DNA of 64,000 nt from Barnesiella merdipullorum (GTDB lineage: Bacteria; Bacteroidota; Bacteroidia; Bacteroidales; Barnesiellaceae): contig DXBT01000031.1 of the NCBI GenBank assembly GCA_019116365.1, positions 62,001 to 126,000 on the forward strand, read 5' to 3'. Each line of letters starts with the position of its first letter. The stretch's first letter is position 1. The notes beneath the pieces are model-generated. The model was not told the origin of the DNA. It did no database searches and was given only the letters and a program-made list of their open reading frames with translations. The position numbers were made by a program, and so were the translations under genes. Shown here in pieces: positions 17,093 to 25,474 of the stretch.

Positions 17093-18385
17093 ATGAATTT
17101 TGTAGAAGAACTAAAATGGCGCGGAATGGTACACACCATGATGCCTGGTACAGAAGAGCTCCTTGAAAAAGAAATGGTTACTGCCTATTTGGGATTCGAC
17201 CCCACGGCCGATTCGCTCCACATAGGCCACTTGTGCGGCGTGATGATGCTGCGCCATTTCCAACGCTGCGGCCACAAACCCCTGGCGCTGGTAGGAGGTG
17301 CTACCGGTATGATTGGCGACCCCTCGGGCAAATCGCAAGAGCGCAACCTGCTCGACGAGGAGACCCTGCGTCACAACCAGGAATGTATCAAGAAGCAGTT
17401 GAGCAAGTTCCTCGATTTTGAATCGGACGCTCCCAACCATGCCGAACTGGTAAACAACTACGATTGGATGAAGGACTTCACGTTCCTCGACTTCGCCCGC
17501 ACGGTGGGCAAGCACATCACCGTCAACTATATGATGGCCAAAGATTCGGTTCAGAAACGACTCAATGGCGAGGCTCGCGACGGACTCTCCTTCACCGAGT
17601 TCACCTACCAGTTGTTGCAAGGATACGACTTCCTGCACCTCTACGAAACCAAGAACTGCAAACTGCAATTGGGTGGTTCGGACCAATGGGGCAACATCAC
17701 CACCGGTGCCGAACTCATACGCCGCACCAACGGCGGCGAGGTATTCGCCCTCACCTGCCCGCTGGTAACCAAAGCCGACGGTACGAAATTCGGCAAGACC
17801 GAGTCGGGCAACGTATGGCTCGATGCCCGCTACACCTCGCCCTACAAGTTCTACCAGTTCTGGCTCAACGTGAGCGACGAGGACGCCAAACGCTACATCA
17901 AGATATTCACCTCGATTTCCCGCGAAGAGATCGAAGCCCTCATCGCCGAGCACGACCAGGCTCCTCACCTGCGCGTGCTGCAAAAACGCCTGGCCCGCGA
18001 GGTAACCGTCATGGTACACTCGCAAGCCGACTACGACGCTGCCGTCGAGGCCTCGAACATCCTCTTTGGTAACTCCACTTCGGAACAGTTGCACAAGCTC
18101 GACGAAGATACCCTGCTTGCTGTCTTCGAGGGAGTTCCCCAGTTCGAAGTATCGCGCGACGCCATCGTGGGCGGAGTACCGGCTATCGAGCTGACTACCG
18201 AGATGGCTGCCGTATTCCCCTCGAAGGGCGAAATGCGCAAACTCACCCAAGGCGGTGGCGTATCGATCAACAAAGAGAAACTCACCGCCCCCGATACAAA
18301 AATCGACGGCAGCTACCTGTTGAACGACAAATACATCATCGTGCAACGGGGTAAAAAGAATTATTACCTGCTTATCGCAAAATAA
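17093..18385 (+). CDS. tyrS: Tyrosyl-tRNA synthetase
   Basis: This 430-residue class I aminoacyl-tRNA synthetase has the HIGH motif as LHIGHL near residue 43, YQLLQGYDFLHLYE and QLGGSDQWGNITTG for tyrosine and tRNA binding, KFGKTESGN as the KMSKS equivalent, and a C-terminal S4-type domain (GGVSINKEKLTAPDTKI). The length is normal. It stands alone behind its own promoter with a structured leader, and is followed by the tRNA-Gln unit. Confidence 0.97.
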   Translation: MNFVEELKWRGMVHTMMPGTEELLEKEMVTAYLGFDPTADSLHIGHLCGVMMLRHFQRCGHKPLALVGGATGMIGDPSGKSQERNLLDEETLRHNQECIKKQLSKFLDFESDAPNHAELVNNYDWMKDFTFLDFARTVGKHITVNYMMAKDSVQKRLNGEARDGLSFTEFTYQLLQGYDFLHLYETKNCKLQLGGSDQWGNITTGAELIRRTNGGEVFALTCPLVTKADGTKFGKTESGNVWLDARYTSPYKFYQFWLNVSDEDAKRYIKIFTSISREEIEALIAEHDQAPHLRVLQKRLAREVTVMVHSQADYDAAVEASNILFGNSTSEQLHKLDEDTLLAVFEGVPQFEVSRDAIVGGVPAIELTTEMAAVFPSKGEMRKLTQGGGVSINKEKLTAPDTKIDGSYLLNDKYIIVQRGKKNYYLLIAK

Positions 18386-18396
18386 TTCGTCTAAAA

Positions 18397-18428
18397 TTTG
18401 GCAAAGCCATAAAAACGAATTATCTTTG
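18397..18428 (+). promoter_or_regulatory. Strong promoter for tRNA-Gln
   Basis: TTTG at 18397-18400, a 20-bp spacer and TATCTTTG at 18421-18428, a perfect consensus. A short hairpin (18436-18442 with 18450-18456, TTTGAGG/CCTCAAA) sits between it and the mature tRNA. Confidence 0.8.
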
Positions 18429-18467
18429 CCTCGCTTTTGAGGATTGAGACCTCAAAGCAAATAAGTT

Positions 18468-18538
18468 TGGCTTATGGTGTAATGGCAGCACAACAGGTTT
18501 TGGTTCTGTTTGTCTAGGTTCGAATCCTGGTAAGCCAA
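18468..18538 (+). tRNA. tRNA-Gln (anticodon TTG)
   Basis: The acceptor arms TGGCTTA (18468-18474) and TAAGCCA (18531-18537) pair perfectly, with discriminator A at 18538. The anticodon arm has ACAGG and TCTGT around the loop TTTTGGT (anticodon TTG). The T arm is CTAGG-TTCGAAT-CCTGG. CCA is not encoded. It is flanked by its own promoter and terminator, so it is a single-gene transcript. Confidence 0.95.
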
Positions 18539-18545
18539 CACAAGA

Positions 18546-18580
18546 ACGAGCAACGGTACTTCCGCTGCTCGTTTTTGTTT
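18546..18580 (+). terminator. Terminator after tRNA-Gln
   Basis: The stem ACGAGCA/TGCTCGT (18546-18552 with 18566-18572), with inner CGG/CCG pairs, is followed by a T-rich run. Confidence 0.85.
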
Positions 18581-18689
18581 CTATCTATCCCAACCTCTCG
18601 CCCAGAGAACAAACGGCTCAAAAGAGAAGAATGGACCAACCCCTCCTCCATGAAATATCGCCGGCCAGCCCCACCGGCAATATCTCCCT

Positions 18690-18738
18690 GCAACAAAACA
18701 ACAGCGCCTCTCCCGCCCTGGCAGGGCAAGAGAGGCGC
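18690..18738 (-). terminator. Terminator after the TlpA-like lipoprotein gene
   Basis: GCGCCTCTC (18704-18712) pairs with GAGAGGCGC (18730-18738), with a further GCCCT/AGGGC inside. Read leftward it is followed by TGTTGTTTTGTTG. Confidence 0.7.
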
Positions 18739-18762
18739 CGCAATACACGATATTGATATTTT

Positions 18763-19851
18763 TTACTTCTTCACGGTCTTCATCACCTCGGCCACCTTTT
18801 CCTTCATAGCCTCGTCGCGCAAGTCACGAGCAACGATGGTTCCGTCGGGGGCAAACAAGATGATATGAGGAATACCCCTGATACTGTAAAGATCGGTAGG
18901 TATCTGCTGTGCATTGATGATTTGCGGCCAAACGATACCCATATCTTCGATAGCTTTTTGAGTATCCTCAACTTTGTCCCACACGGCTACACCCAGCACG
19001 TCGAGACCTTGGTCGTGGTATTTGTCATACAGTTCCTTGATATTGGGAATCTCGGCACGGCAAGGAGTACACCACGAAGCCCAGAAATCGACCAGCACAT
19101 AGCGACCTTTACCCACATAGTCCGAAAGCGAAGCCTTCGTACCGTCGGGTTGCTCGATGGTAAAGTCGGTAAACATTTGACCCTCGGAAGTCTTCTTCCA
19201 CATCTCAAACTCATGAACCATGCCCTTTACAAGCAGATTGGCCTTGAGCGAATCACCCATCAAGTTGTAAAGCGAATCGAATTGAGCAGGTGTTACCCCC
19301 CAATTATACATCACCCATGCACCCATGACGTTGTTTTTGTTGCGATCGAAATAAGAAGAGTAGAGTTTGTCTATGGCAGGATTGATAAACGAAGTCTCTA
19401 CTTTGCTCCACTCTTCGGCAGCCTCTTCGTTCGATAAACCTTTTGCCACAATCTCTTGTTGTTTAGCCATGATGACTTGTCTCAACGAATCCATGTCGTT
19501 CATATAGGAATACAACTCGTCGTTCAAGGGGGTACCCGACAGCTTGTCGGTTCGGCCCAGTTCGACTACGATATTACCATTCTCGACAATCAATCCCAGA
19601 TGATAGGGCATCGCCTGCAACACACCCACAAAAGCAGTATCGGCTTTACCCTTGAATTTGAACTTGTTGTTGGTTATAACCACACTGTCGATGACATTAC
19701 GCGAGGCTATATCGGTGAGATAAATCGTATTGCCGTTGAGCGTCGAGTCAACTACGGTTCCGTCGATTGTATAAGACGTAGGATTGGAGTTGCAAGATGC
19801 AACCATTACGGCAGCCGCAGCCACCAGCAGAAAAAGAGTTCTATTTTTCAT
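18763..19851 (-). CDS. Thioredoxin-like (TlpA/ResA type) lipoprotein with N-terminal DUF4369
   Basis: This 362-residue periplasm-facing lipoprotein has a signal peptide ending in the lipobox VASC (Cys about residue 19), an N-terminal DUF4369-like beta domain (YTIDGTVVDSTLNGNTIYL, then FKFKGKADTAFVGVLQ) and a C-terminal thioredoxin fold with the active site FWASWCTPCRAEIP and cis-Pro segment IRGIPHIILFAPDG. The CxxC pair suggests a reductant or disulfide role in the envelope. The start is fixed at 19851: the longer ORF to 20022 would run through the promoter at 19879-19910. It is monocistronic with a terminator at 18690-18738. Confidence 0.92.
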   Translation of the reverse strand: MKNRTLFLLVAAAAVMVASCNSNPTSYTIDGTVVDSTLNGNTIYLTDIASRNVIDSVVITNNKFKFKGKADTAFVGVLQAMPYHLGLIVENGNIVVELGRTDKLSGTPLNDELYSYMNDMDSLRQVIMAKQQEIVAKGLSNEEAAEEWSKVETSFINPAIDKLYSSYFDRNKNNVMGAWVMYNWGVTPAQFDSLYNLMGDSLKANLLVKGMVHEFEMWKKTSEGQMFTDFTIEQPDGTKASLSDYVGKGRYVLVDFWASWCTPCRAEIPNIKELYDKYHDQGLDVLGVAVWDKVEDTQKAIEDMGIVWPQIINAQQIPTDLYSIRGIPHIILFAPDGTIVARDLRDEAMKEKVAEVMKTVKK

Positions 19852-19878
19852 ATATAAATAATATAATTGATAGCGGGG

Positions 19879-19910
19879 CAAAGATAATGAAAGGAGTGTG
19901 TCGGGACAAA
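19879..19910 (-). promoter_or_regulatory. Promoter for the TlpA-like lipoprotein gene
   Basis: On the minus strand TTTG (19910-19907), a 20-bp spacer and TATCTTTG (19886-19879) match the consensus exactly. It lies 27 bp before the start codon and decides that start. Confidence 0.78.
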
Positions 19911-20057
19911 TAAAAACGAGGTTTTCAAGACAACCTCGCCCAATCCCTTTCCCCGCTTGAGAACTATATATGAAGAAAAACGACTGTTTCTTGCTCTTTA
20001 CCATATTGAAAGACCGAAGCAAAGGGTTTATCCATTAAAGAAATATTTCCTTATTAG

Positions 20058-20089
20058 CTTGGATATTCCGCATACTTCAGTTACTTTTG
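20058..20089 (+). promoter_or_regulatory. Promoter for the frdCAB operon
   Basis: CTTG at 20058-20061, a 20-bp spacer and TACTTTTG at 20082-20089, about 60 nt before the first ATG. The rest of 19911-20148 is AT-rich with no other signal seen. Confidence 0.7.
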
Positions 20090-20148
20090 CATGGTGCAAA
20101 GTTGCATAATTTTTATTTACAACAAATAATAACTTAAATTCAAATCCT

Positions 20149-20838
20149 ATGTGGTTAAGTAACTCGTCCATAGGACGAAAAGTAGTCATGAGTGTAACAG
20201 GACTCTTTCTCGTTCTATTTTTAACGTTTCACATGTGTATGAACTTAGTGGCGTTAATCAAACCTGCCGGCTACAATGCTGTCTGCGCATTCTTGGGAGC
20301 TAACTGGTATGCTCTCGTAGGCACAGTCATTCTGGCCGCCGGAGCCGTTATTCACATCATCTACGCCTTCTGGCTGACCTTCCAGAACCGGAAAGCTCGC
20401 GGAAACGACCGCTACCTGGTCAACACACGTCCGAAAACCGTAGAGTGGGCTTCGCAAAACATGCTTGTTCTGGGTATCATCGTAGTATTGGGCCTGGCTT
20501 TGCACCTCTTCAACTTCTGGTACAAGATGCAGCTCAACGAGATTATCAATCATCTGCCCGGAGTAGATCCTCAAGACGGTATCGCTCTCATTCGCGAAAC
20601 CTTCAGCTGCCCCGTTTATGTAGTTATTTACCTCATTTGGTTTGTGGCTTTGTGGTTCCACCTCACTCACGGATTCTGGAGCGCCATCCAAACCCTGGGT
20701 ATCAACAACCACATCTGGTTCAACCGTTGGAAATGCATCTCCAACATTTTTGCAACCATCATCTGCCTGGGCTTTATGGCCGTTGCCATCTCGTTCTATG
20801 TGATGAGTCTGACCGGCAGTGGAGCTTGCACCCTTTAA
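20149..20838 (+). CDS. frdC: Fumarate reductase/succinate dehydrogenase cytochrome b subunit
   Basis: This 229-residue membrane anchor binds haem b and menaquinone for the fumarate reductase complex. Five hydrophobic helices carry histidines suitable as haem ligands: LTFHMCMN, AAGAVIHIIYAF, LGLALHLFNFW and LWFHLTHGFW. Length and layout fit the single-subunit cytochrome b of the Bacteroidetes/Wolinella-type QFR (class B). It is first in the operon; frdA starts 37 bp after its stop. In anaerobic Bacteroidales the complex mainly reduces fumarate to succinate. Confidence 0.95.
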   Translation: MWLSNSSIGRKVVMSVTGLFLVLFLTFHMCMNLVALIKPAGYNAVCAFLGANWYALVGTVILAAGAVIHIIYAFWLTFQNRKARGNDRYLVNTRPKTVEWASQNMLVLGIIVVLGLALHLFNFWYKMQLNEIINHLPGVDPQDGIALIRETFSCPVYVVIYLIWFVALWFHLTHGFWSAIQTLGINNHIWFNRWKCISNIFATIICLGFMAVAISFYVMSLTGSGACTL

Positions 20839-20875
20839 TAATCCAACCTATTCATTTCACAGAAAAACAATTGTT

Positions 20876-22897
20876 ATGGCTACAATAGATTCTAAAATAC
20901 CCGAAGGCCCCTTGGCTGAAAAGTGGACCAATTACAAAGCTCACCAAAAATTGGTGAACCCGGCCAACAAACGTCGTCTCGACATCATCGTCGTAGGTAC
21001 GGGTCTGGCCGGTGGCTCGGCTGCTGCTACGCTGGGCGAACTGGGATTCAACGTGTTGAACTTCTGTATTCAAGACTCTCCCCGCCGTGCTCACTCTATC
21101 GCCGCTCAAGGTGGTATCAATGCCGCCAAGAACTATCAGAACGACGGCGACTCGGTATATCGCCTCTTCTACGATACAATCAAAGGTGGTGACTACCGCG
21201 CCCGCGAAGCCAACGTATATCGTCTGGCCGAAGTGTCGAACAACATCATCGACCAATGCGTGGCTCAAGGTGTACCTTTCGCCCGTGAATACGGAGGTCA
21301 GTTGGCCAACCGCTCTTTCGGTGGTGCCCAGGTATCGCGTACCTTCTACGCCAAAGGTCAAACGGGACAACAGCTGTTGCTGGGTGCCTATGCCTCCCTC
21401 AACCGCCAGGTGAAAAAAGGTACCGTAAAACAATACACCCGCTACGAAATGCTCGACCTCGTTGTCATCGACGGCCGTGCCCGCGGTATCATTGCCCGCA
21501 ACCTGGTAACCGGCGAAATCGAGCGTTTTGCCGCTCACGCCGTAGTTATCGCTACCGGTGGATATGGTAACGTATATTTCCTCTCGACCAACGCCATGGC
21601 ATCGAATGGCTCGGTAGCCGTTCAGTGCTACCACAAGGGTGCCTACTTTGCCAATCCCGCTTACGCTCAGATTCACCCCACCTGTATCCCCGTTCACGGT
21701 GAATTCCAATCGAAACTGACGCTGATGTCGGAGTCGCTGCGTAACGATGGCCGCATCTGGGTTCCCAAAAAGAAAGAAGATGCTGCCGCTATCCGCGCCG
21801 GCAAACTGAAACCGACCGATATCAAGGAAGAAGACCGCGACTACTACCTGGAGCGTCGTTACCCGGCATTCGGTAACCTGGTACCCCGCGACGTGGCTTC
21901 GCGTGCCGCCAAAGAGCGTTGCGACGCCGGCTATGGTGTAAGCCCCTCGGGATATGCCGTTTACCTCGACTTCAAAGAGAGTATCGAGCGTCTGGGTAAA
22001 CAAGCCATCCAAGGTCTCGACCACCACGTAATCGAAAAACTGGGTGGCGAAGAGGCTGCAATCCAAATCAAGGGTAAAGAGGCTGTGGCCAGCCGCTACG
22101 GCAACCTGTTCCAGATGTACGAGAAAATCGTCGATCAAAACCCGTATGAAACGCCTATGATGATCTATCCCGCATCACACTACACGATGGGTGGTATCTG
22201 GGTTGACTACGAGTTGATGACCTCGATTCCCGGTCTGTTCGCCATCGGCGAAGCCAACTTCTCGGACCACGGTGCCAACCGTCTGGGAGCATCGGCCCTG
22301 ATGCAAGGTTTGGCCGACGGTTACTTCGTATTGCCCTACACGATTCAAAACTACCTGTCGGATCAGATCCAGGTTCCCCGATTCTCGACCGACCTGCCCG
22401 AATTTGTAGAGGCCGAAAAGGCTGTCAAGGCACGTATCGCCCGACTGATGAACATCAAGGGTAAACGTTCGGTTGACTCGATTCACAAAGAGCTGGGCCA
22501 CATCATGGTCGAGTATGTGGGTATGGGTCGTAACAAAGCCGGACTCGAAACCGCACTCAAGAAAATCGACGAGGTGAAGAAGGAATTCTACTCCAACGTA
22601 CGTATCCCGGGCGAAGCCAATACGCTGAACGTAGAGCTCGAAAAGGCCCTGCGCGTAGAAGACTTCCTCGAAATAGGCAAGTTGATGGCTCTCGACGCTC
22701 TCAACCGCGAAGAGTCTTGTGGTGGCCACTTCCGTGAAGAATATCAAACCGAAGACGGAGAGGCTAAACGTGACGACGAACACTTTATGTATGTAAGCTG
22801 CTGGAAATACCAAGGCGAAGATAAAAAGCCCGAATTATTGAAGGAAGAACTGAAATACGAGGCTATCAAGGTTCAACAACGTAACTACAAGAAATAA
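20876..22897 (+). CDS. frdA: Fumarate reductase/succinate dehydrogenase flavoprotein subunit
   Basis: This 673-residue catalytic subunit has the dinucleotide-binding GTGLAGGSAAATLGE (residues about 43-57) and RRAHSIAAQGGINAAK with the His expected to hold covalent FAD. The substrate-site segment QIHPTCIPVHGEFQSKL follows, with HYTMGGIWVDYE and GLFAIGEANFSDHGANRLG as FAD contacts. The ATG at 20876 (MATIDSKIPEGPLAEKW) is used; the upstream in-frame start at 20819 lies inside frdC. The gap to frdB is 43 bp. Confidence 0.97.
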   Translation: MATIDSKIPEGPLAEKWTNYKAHQKLVNPANKRRLDIIVVGTGLAGGSAAATLGELGFNVLNFCIQDSPRRAHSIAAQGGINAAKNYQNDGDSVYRLFYDTIKGGDYRAREANVYRLAEVSNNIIDQCVAQGVPFAREYGGQLANRSFGGAQVSRTFYAKGQTGQQLLLGAYASLNRQVKKGTVKQYTRYEMLDLVVIDGRARGIIARNLVTGEIERFAAHAVVIATGGYGNVYFLSTNAMASNGSVAVQCYHKGAYFANPAYAQIHPTCIPVHGEFQSKLTLMSESLRNDGRIWVPKKKEDAAAIRAGKLKPTDIKEEDRDYYLERRYPAFGNLVPRDVASRAAKERCDAGYGVSPSGYAVYLDFKESIERLGKQAIQGLDHHVIEKLGGEEAAIQIKGKEAVASRYGNLFQMYEKIVDQNPYETPMMIYPASHYTMGGIWVDYELMTSIPGLFAIGEANFSDHGANRLGASALMQGLADGYFVLPYTIQNYLSDQIQVPRFSTDLPEFVEAEKAVKARIARLMNIKGKRSVDSIHKELGHIMVEYVGMGRNKAGLETALKKIDEVKKEFYSNVRIPGEANTLNVELEKALRVEDFLEIGKLMALDALNREESCGGHFREEYQTEDGEAKRDDEHFMYVSCWKYQGEDKKPELLKEELKYEAIKVQQRNYKK

Positions 22898-22940
22898 TTT
22901 GTCTAATCGCCGTTTAATTCCGGTATAACACGATAAAGTT

Positions 22941-23696
22941 ATGGAAAAAACAATCAATATAACACTGAAGATTTGGCGCCAAAAAGGTCCCAAAGAAAAA
23001 GGTAGATTTGAGGAATACAAACTCAACAACGTATCTACCGACAGCTCTTTCCTCGAAATGCTCGACCTGCTCAACGAGCAACTCATCAACGAGGGTAAAG
23101 AGCCCGTAGTTTTCGACCACGACTGCCGCGAAGGTATCTGCGGCATGTGCTCGCTCTATATCAACGGACACCCCCACGGGCCCGACACCAGCGTAACGAC
23201 CTGCCAGTTGCACATGCGTAAGTTCAACGATGGCGACGTAATCACGGTAGAGCCCTGGCGTTCGGCCGGATTCCCCGTAATCCGCGACCTGATGGTCGAT
23301 CGTCGTGCCTTCGACAAAATCCAACAAGCCGGTGGTTATATCTCGATCAACACGGGCGGTGCTCAAGACGCCAACGCAATTCCCATCTCCAAAGAGGCTG
23401 CCGACGAGGCTATGGACTCGGCTACCTGTATTGGTTGCGGTGCCTGCGTAGCTGCTTGTAAAAACGGTTCGGCCATGCTGTTCGTATCGGCCAAGGTAAG
23501 CCAGTATGCCCTGCTGCCGCAAGGTCGCGTAGAGGCTGCTGCCCGTGCCCGTGCCATGGTAGCCAAGATGGATGAACTGGGATTCGGTAACTGCACCAAC
23601 ACCGGTGCCTGCGCTGCCGAGTGCCCCAAAAACATCTCGCTCACCAACATCGCCCGCTTGAACCGCGAGTTTATCTGCGCCAAACTGAAAGACTAA
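22941..23696 (+). CDS. frdB: Fumarate reductase/succinate dehydrogenase iron-sulfur subunit
   Basis: This 251-residue subunit passes electrons between the flavin and haem. The [2Fe-2S] ligands are in CREGICGMC with a distal Cys in SVTTCQLHM. The ferredoxin-like half has CIGCGACVAACKNG and CTNTGACAAECPKNISL for the remaining two clusters. It is last in the operon and is followed by a strong terminator. The start MEKTINITLKIWRQKG fits the family. Confidence 0.97.
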   Translation: MEKTINITLKIWRQKGPKEKGRFEEYKLNNVSTDSSFLEMLDLLNEQLINEGKEPVVFDHDCREGICGMCSLYINGHPHGPDTSVTTCQLHMRKFNDGDVITVEPWRSAGFPVIRDLMVDRRAFDKIQQAGGYISINTGGAQDANAIPISKEAADEAMDSATCIGCGACVAACKNGSAMLFVSAKVSQYALLPQGRVEAAARARAMVAKMDELGFGNCTNTGACAAECPKNISLTNIARLNREFICAKLKD

Positions 23697-23717
23697 CAAG
23701 GACTTTCGATACATAAA

Positions 23718-23756
23718 AGACACCCTCGGGAGAGACCTTCCCGAGGGTGTCTTTTT
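23718..23756 (+). terminator. Terminator after frdCAB
   Basis: A perfect 13-bp stem (23718-23730 with 23740-23752), containing ACACCCTCGGG/CCCGAGGGTGT, is followed by five T. Confidence 0.9.
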
Positions 23757-23827
23757 ATTACTTGATTCTCTTTTGACTACACTCTACTCTCCCCCATCTC
23801 TGTACAAGACAGGTCGAGATTGAGTAT

Positions 23828-23885
23828 AGTCAAATCTGAAAAATTCATTTTCACTTGCCTCTACACGCACCTTTTACTATCTTTG
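23828..23885 (+). repeat. Promoter-bearing repeat, copy A
   Basis: A 58-bp element contains CTTG at 23854-23857, the spacer CCTCTACACGCACCTTTTAC and TATCTTTG at 23878-23885. It is shared, spacer included, with 60817-60874 and 60900-60959. It drives the TPR regulator at 23912. Confidence 0.65.
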
Positions 23886-23911
23886 AAGGGCTTATTTGTG
23901 TGTTTTGTCTA

Positions 23912-25309
23912 ATGAGGCGAGGTTTTCTATTCATTTTATCTCTGTTATTCTTGTCGGTTTCGTGCAGCCGATACCACTCCGAACGAGCCGAAATGCTCTA
24001 TCGACAAGGTGTGAAGATGGAGGAGCAACATATTCCCGACTCGGCCTTAATCCTGTATCACCAGGCTCTGAAACAACTGTCAGGAACCCAAAATCAAGAA
24101 TTAAAAGGAAAAATCTACAACCACTTGGGCGATCTACTTCTCGACTACAATATCTACGAAACAGCCCAGGAGAGTTACTCGCAGGCTATACAGGCATCAC
24201 AGAGCCTGGCCGACAAAAGCAATCTGTCACAGGCCTACCGGGGTATGGGCAAATATTACTACCTCTACAAAGACCGCGACAGTGCACTGTACTACTTCGA
24301 AAAACCGCTCGGTTTTTTCGACCAGATAGCAAATCGGGAGGAACGCTCATCGGTCTATAACAACTTGACCACGGCCTACAAGCAGAGAAACAATATCGAA
24401 AAAGCTCTGGAATACAATGCAAAAGCCTTGTCGCTCACCCGCAGTGAAGTGAAACGCCTGCGCAACTATGCCGTGCGCGGACAGCTCTTTGCCTTGCAAC
24501 AGCAATACGACTCGGCCCTGTTTTACCTCGAACAAGCCAGCCAAAGCAAAGACAAATCAATAAGGGCTTCGGCCTACTTCAAACTGGCCGATCTACCCGA
24601 AGAGGCCGGTATAAACGACTCTCTCCGATTCTTCTACCTGCACGAAGGGTATCGCCTCTCCGACTCGATTGAAAACAGTGCCGTCTCGCATCAGATTGAC
24701 CGTCAGGAACACATACGCATCACTACCGATTTGAAACAGCAGAGTCACACACGTTTGATAGTTTCGATAGCGGTGTGTATAGCGGCCGTGTTGCTGCTTT
24801 CGATAGCCACCTTCACCTTCTACCGCCGCCACCTGAAACGCCGCAACGAAAAGCTCTTTGCCCATAAATGGGAAAAACAGGAGGCTCGGGCCCAGGAAAA
24901 CGAAAACCGAGAGTTGCAGATAATCGACATCATCCGTAAAGCCGGAGAGCAATGCAGCCGCGATTTCAAGGCAACCAACACCTATGCCGAGTGGCACAAG
25001 AGAATAACCTCGGGCAAAGAGTCGCTCAGCTATGACGAACAAAAGAGTTTTCAAACGGTTGTATTAAAAATGTTCGATCCCTATCTGCAACAACTTTCCA
25101 ACGTAGTGCCGCTCACCGGGAACGATGCTTTTCTGTGCGCGCTCATTCAACTGGGATTCTCTACCCGGGAGTGTGCGGCCTGTCGTGGAATCAGCAGCGA
25201 AACAATTCGTTCGCAACGAACCCGCATCAGGAAAAAAATACCCCAAAACTTTTCAGATCAGGGATTGGGTATGGTCATTTTGGGCGAAGAAAATCTTTCG
25301 AAACGTTAA
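23912..25309 (+). CDS. TPR-containing membrane-anchored regulator with a C-terminal HTH-like domain
   Basis: This 465-residue protein has an N-terminal signal/lipobox-like segment (FILSLLFLSVSCSR), tetratricopeptide repeats over residues about 25-260 (DSALILYHQALKQL, YETAQESYSQAIQASQ, IEKALEYNAKALSL), a membrane helix (LIVSIAVCIAAVLLLSIATFTF near 290), a coiled coil of charged residues and a C-terminal domain resembling LuxR-type HTH (FLCALIQLGFSTRECAACRG, then SSETIRSQRTRIRKK). This is a common Bacteroidales design in which a periplasmic TPR sensor is joined to a cytoplasmic DNA-binding tail. The target is unknown. The LRR gene lies 165 bp downstream. The start at 23912 is chosen because 23855 overlaps the promoter. 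Confidence 0.8.
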   Translation: MRRGFLFILSLLFLSVSCSRYHSERAEMLYRQGVKMEEQHIPDSALILYHQALKQLSGTQNQELKGKIYNHLGDLLLDYNIYETAQESYSQAIQASQSLADKSNLSQAYRGMGKYYYLYKDRDSALYYFEKPLGFFDQIANREERSSVYNNLTTAYKQRNNIEKALEYNAKALSLTRSEVKRLRNYAVRGQLFALQQQYDSALFYLEQASQSKDKSIRASAYFKLADLPEEAGINDSLRFFYLHEGYRLSDSIENSAVSHQIDRQEHIRITTDLKQQSHTRLIVSIAVCIAAVLLLSIATFTFYRRHLKRRNEKLFAHKWEKQEARAQENENRELQIIDIIRKAGEQCSRDFKATNTYAEWHKRITSGKESLSYDEQKSFQTVVLKMFDPYLQQLSNVVPLTGNDAFLCALIQLGFSTRECAACRGISSETIRSQRTRIRKKIPQNFSDQGLGMVILGEENLSKR

Positions 25310-25474
25310 ATTGCAACGTTTCAATCTTTAACCTGTTGATTATCAATATTTATTTATTCATAAATAGCAACGCTCACCATATTGTTATTTTCTTATTTTT
25401 TTCTCATTTTTGTGTTATACAATTTCATTTCGACAGAAACAGCCAACATTGAAGACTAAAACAAAACAAATCGT

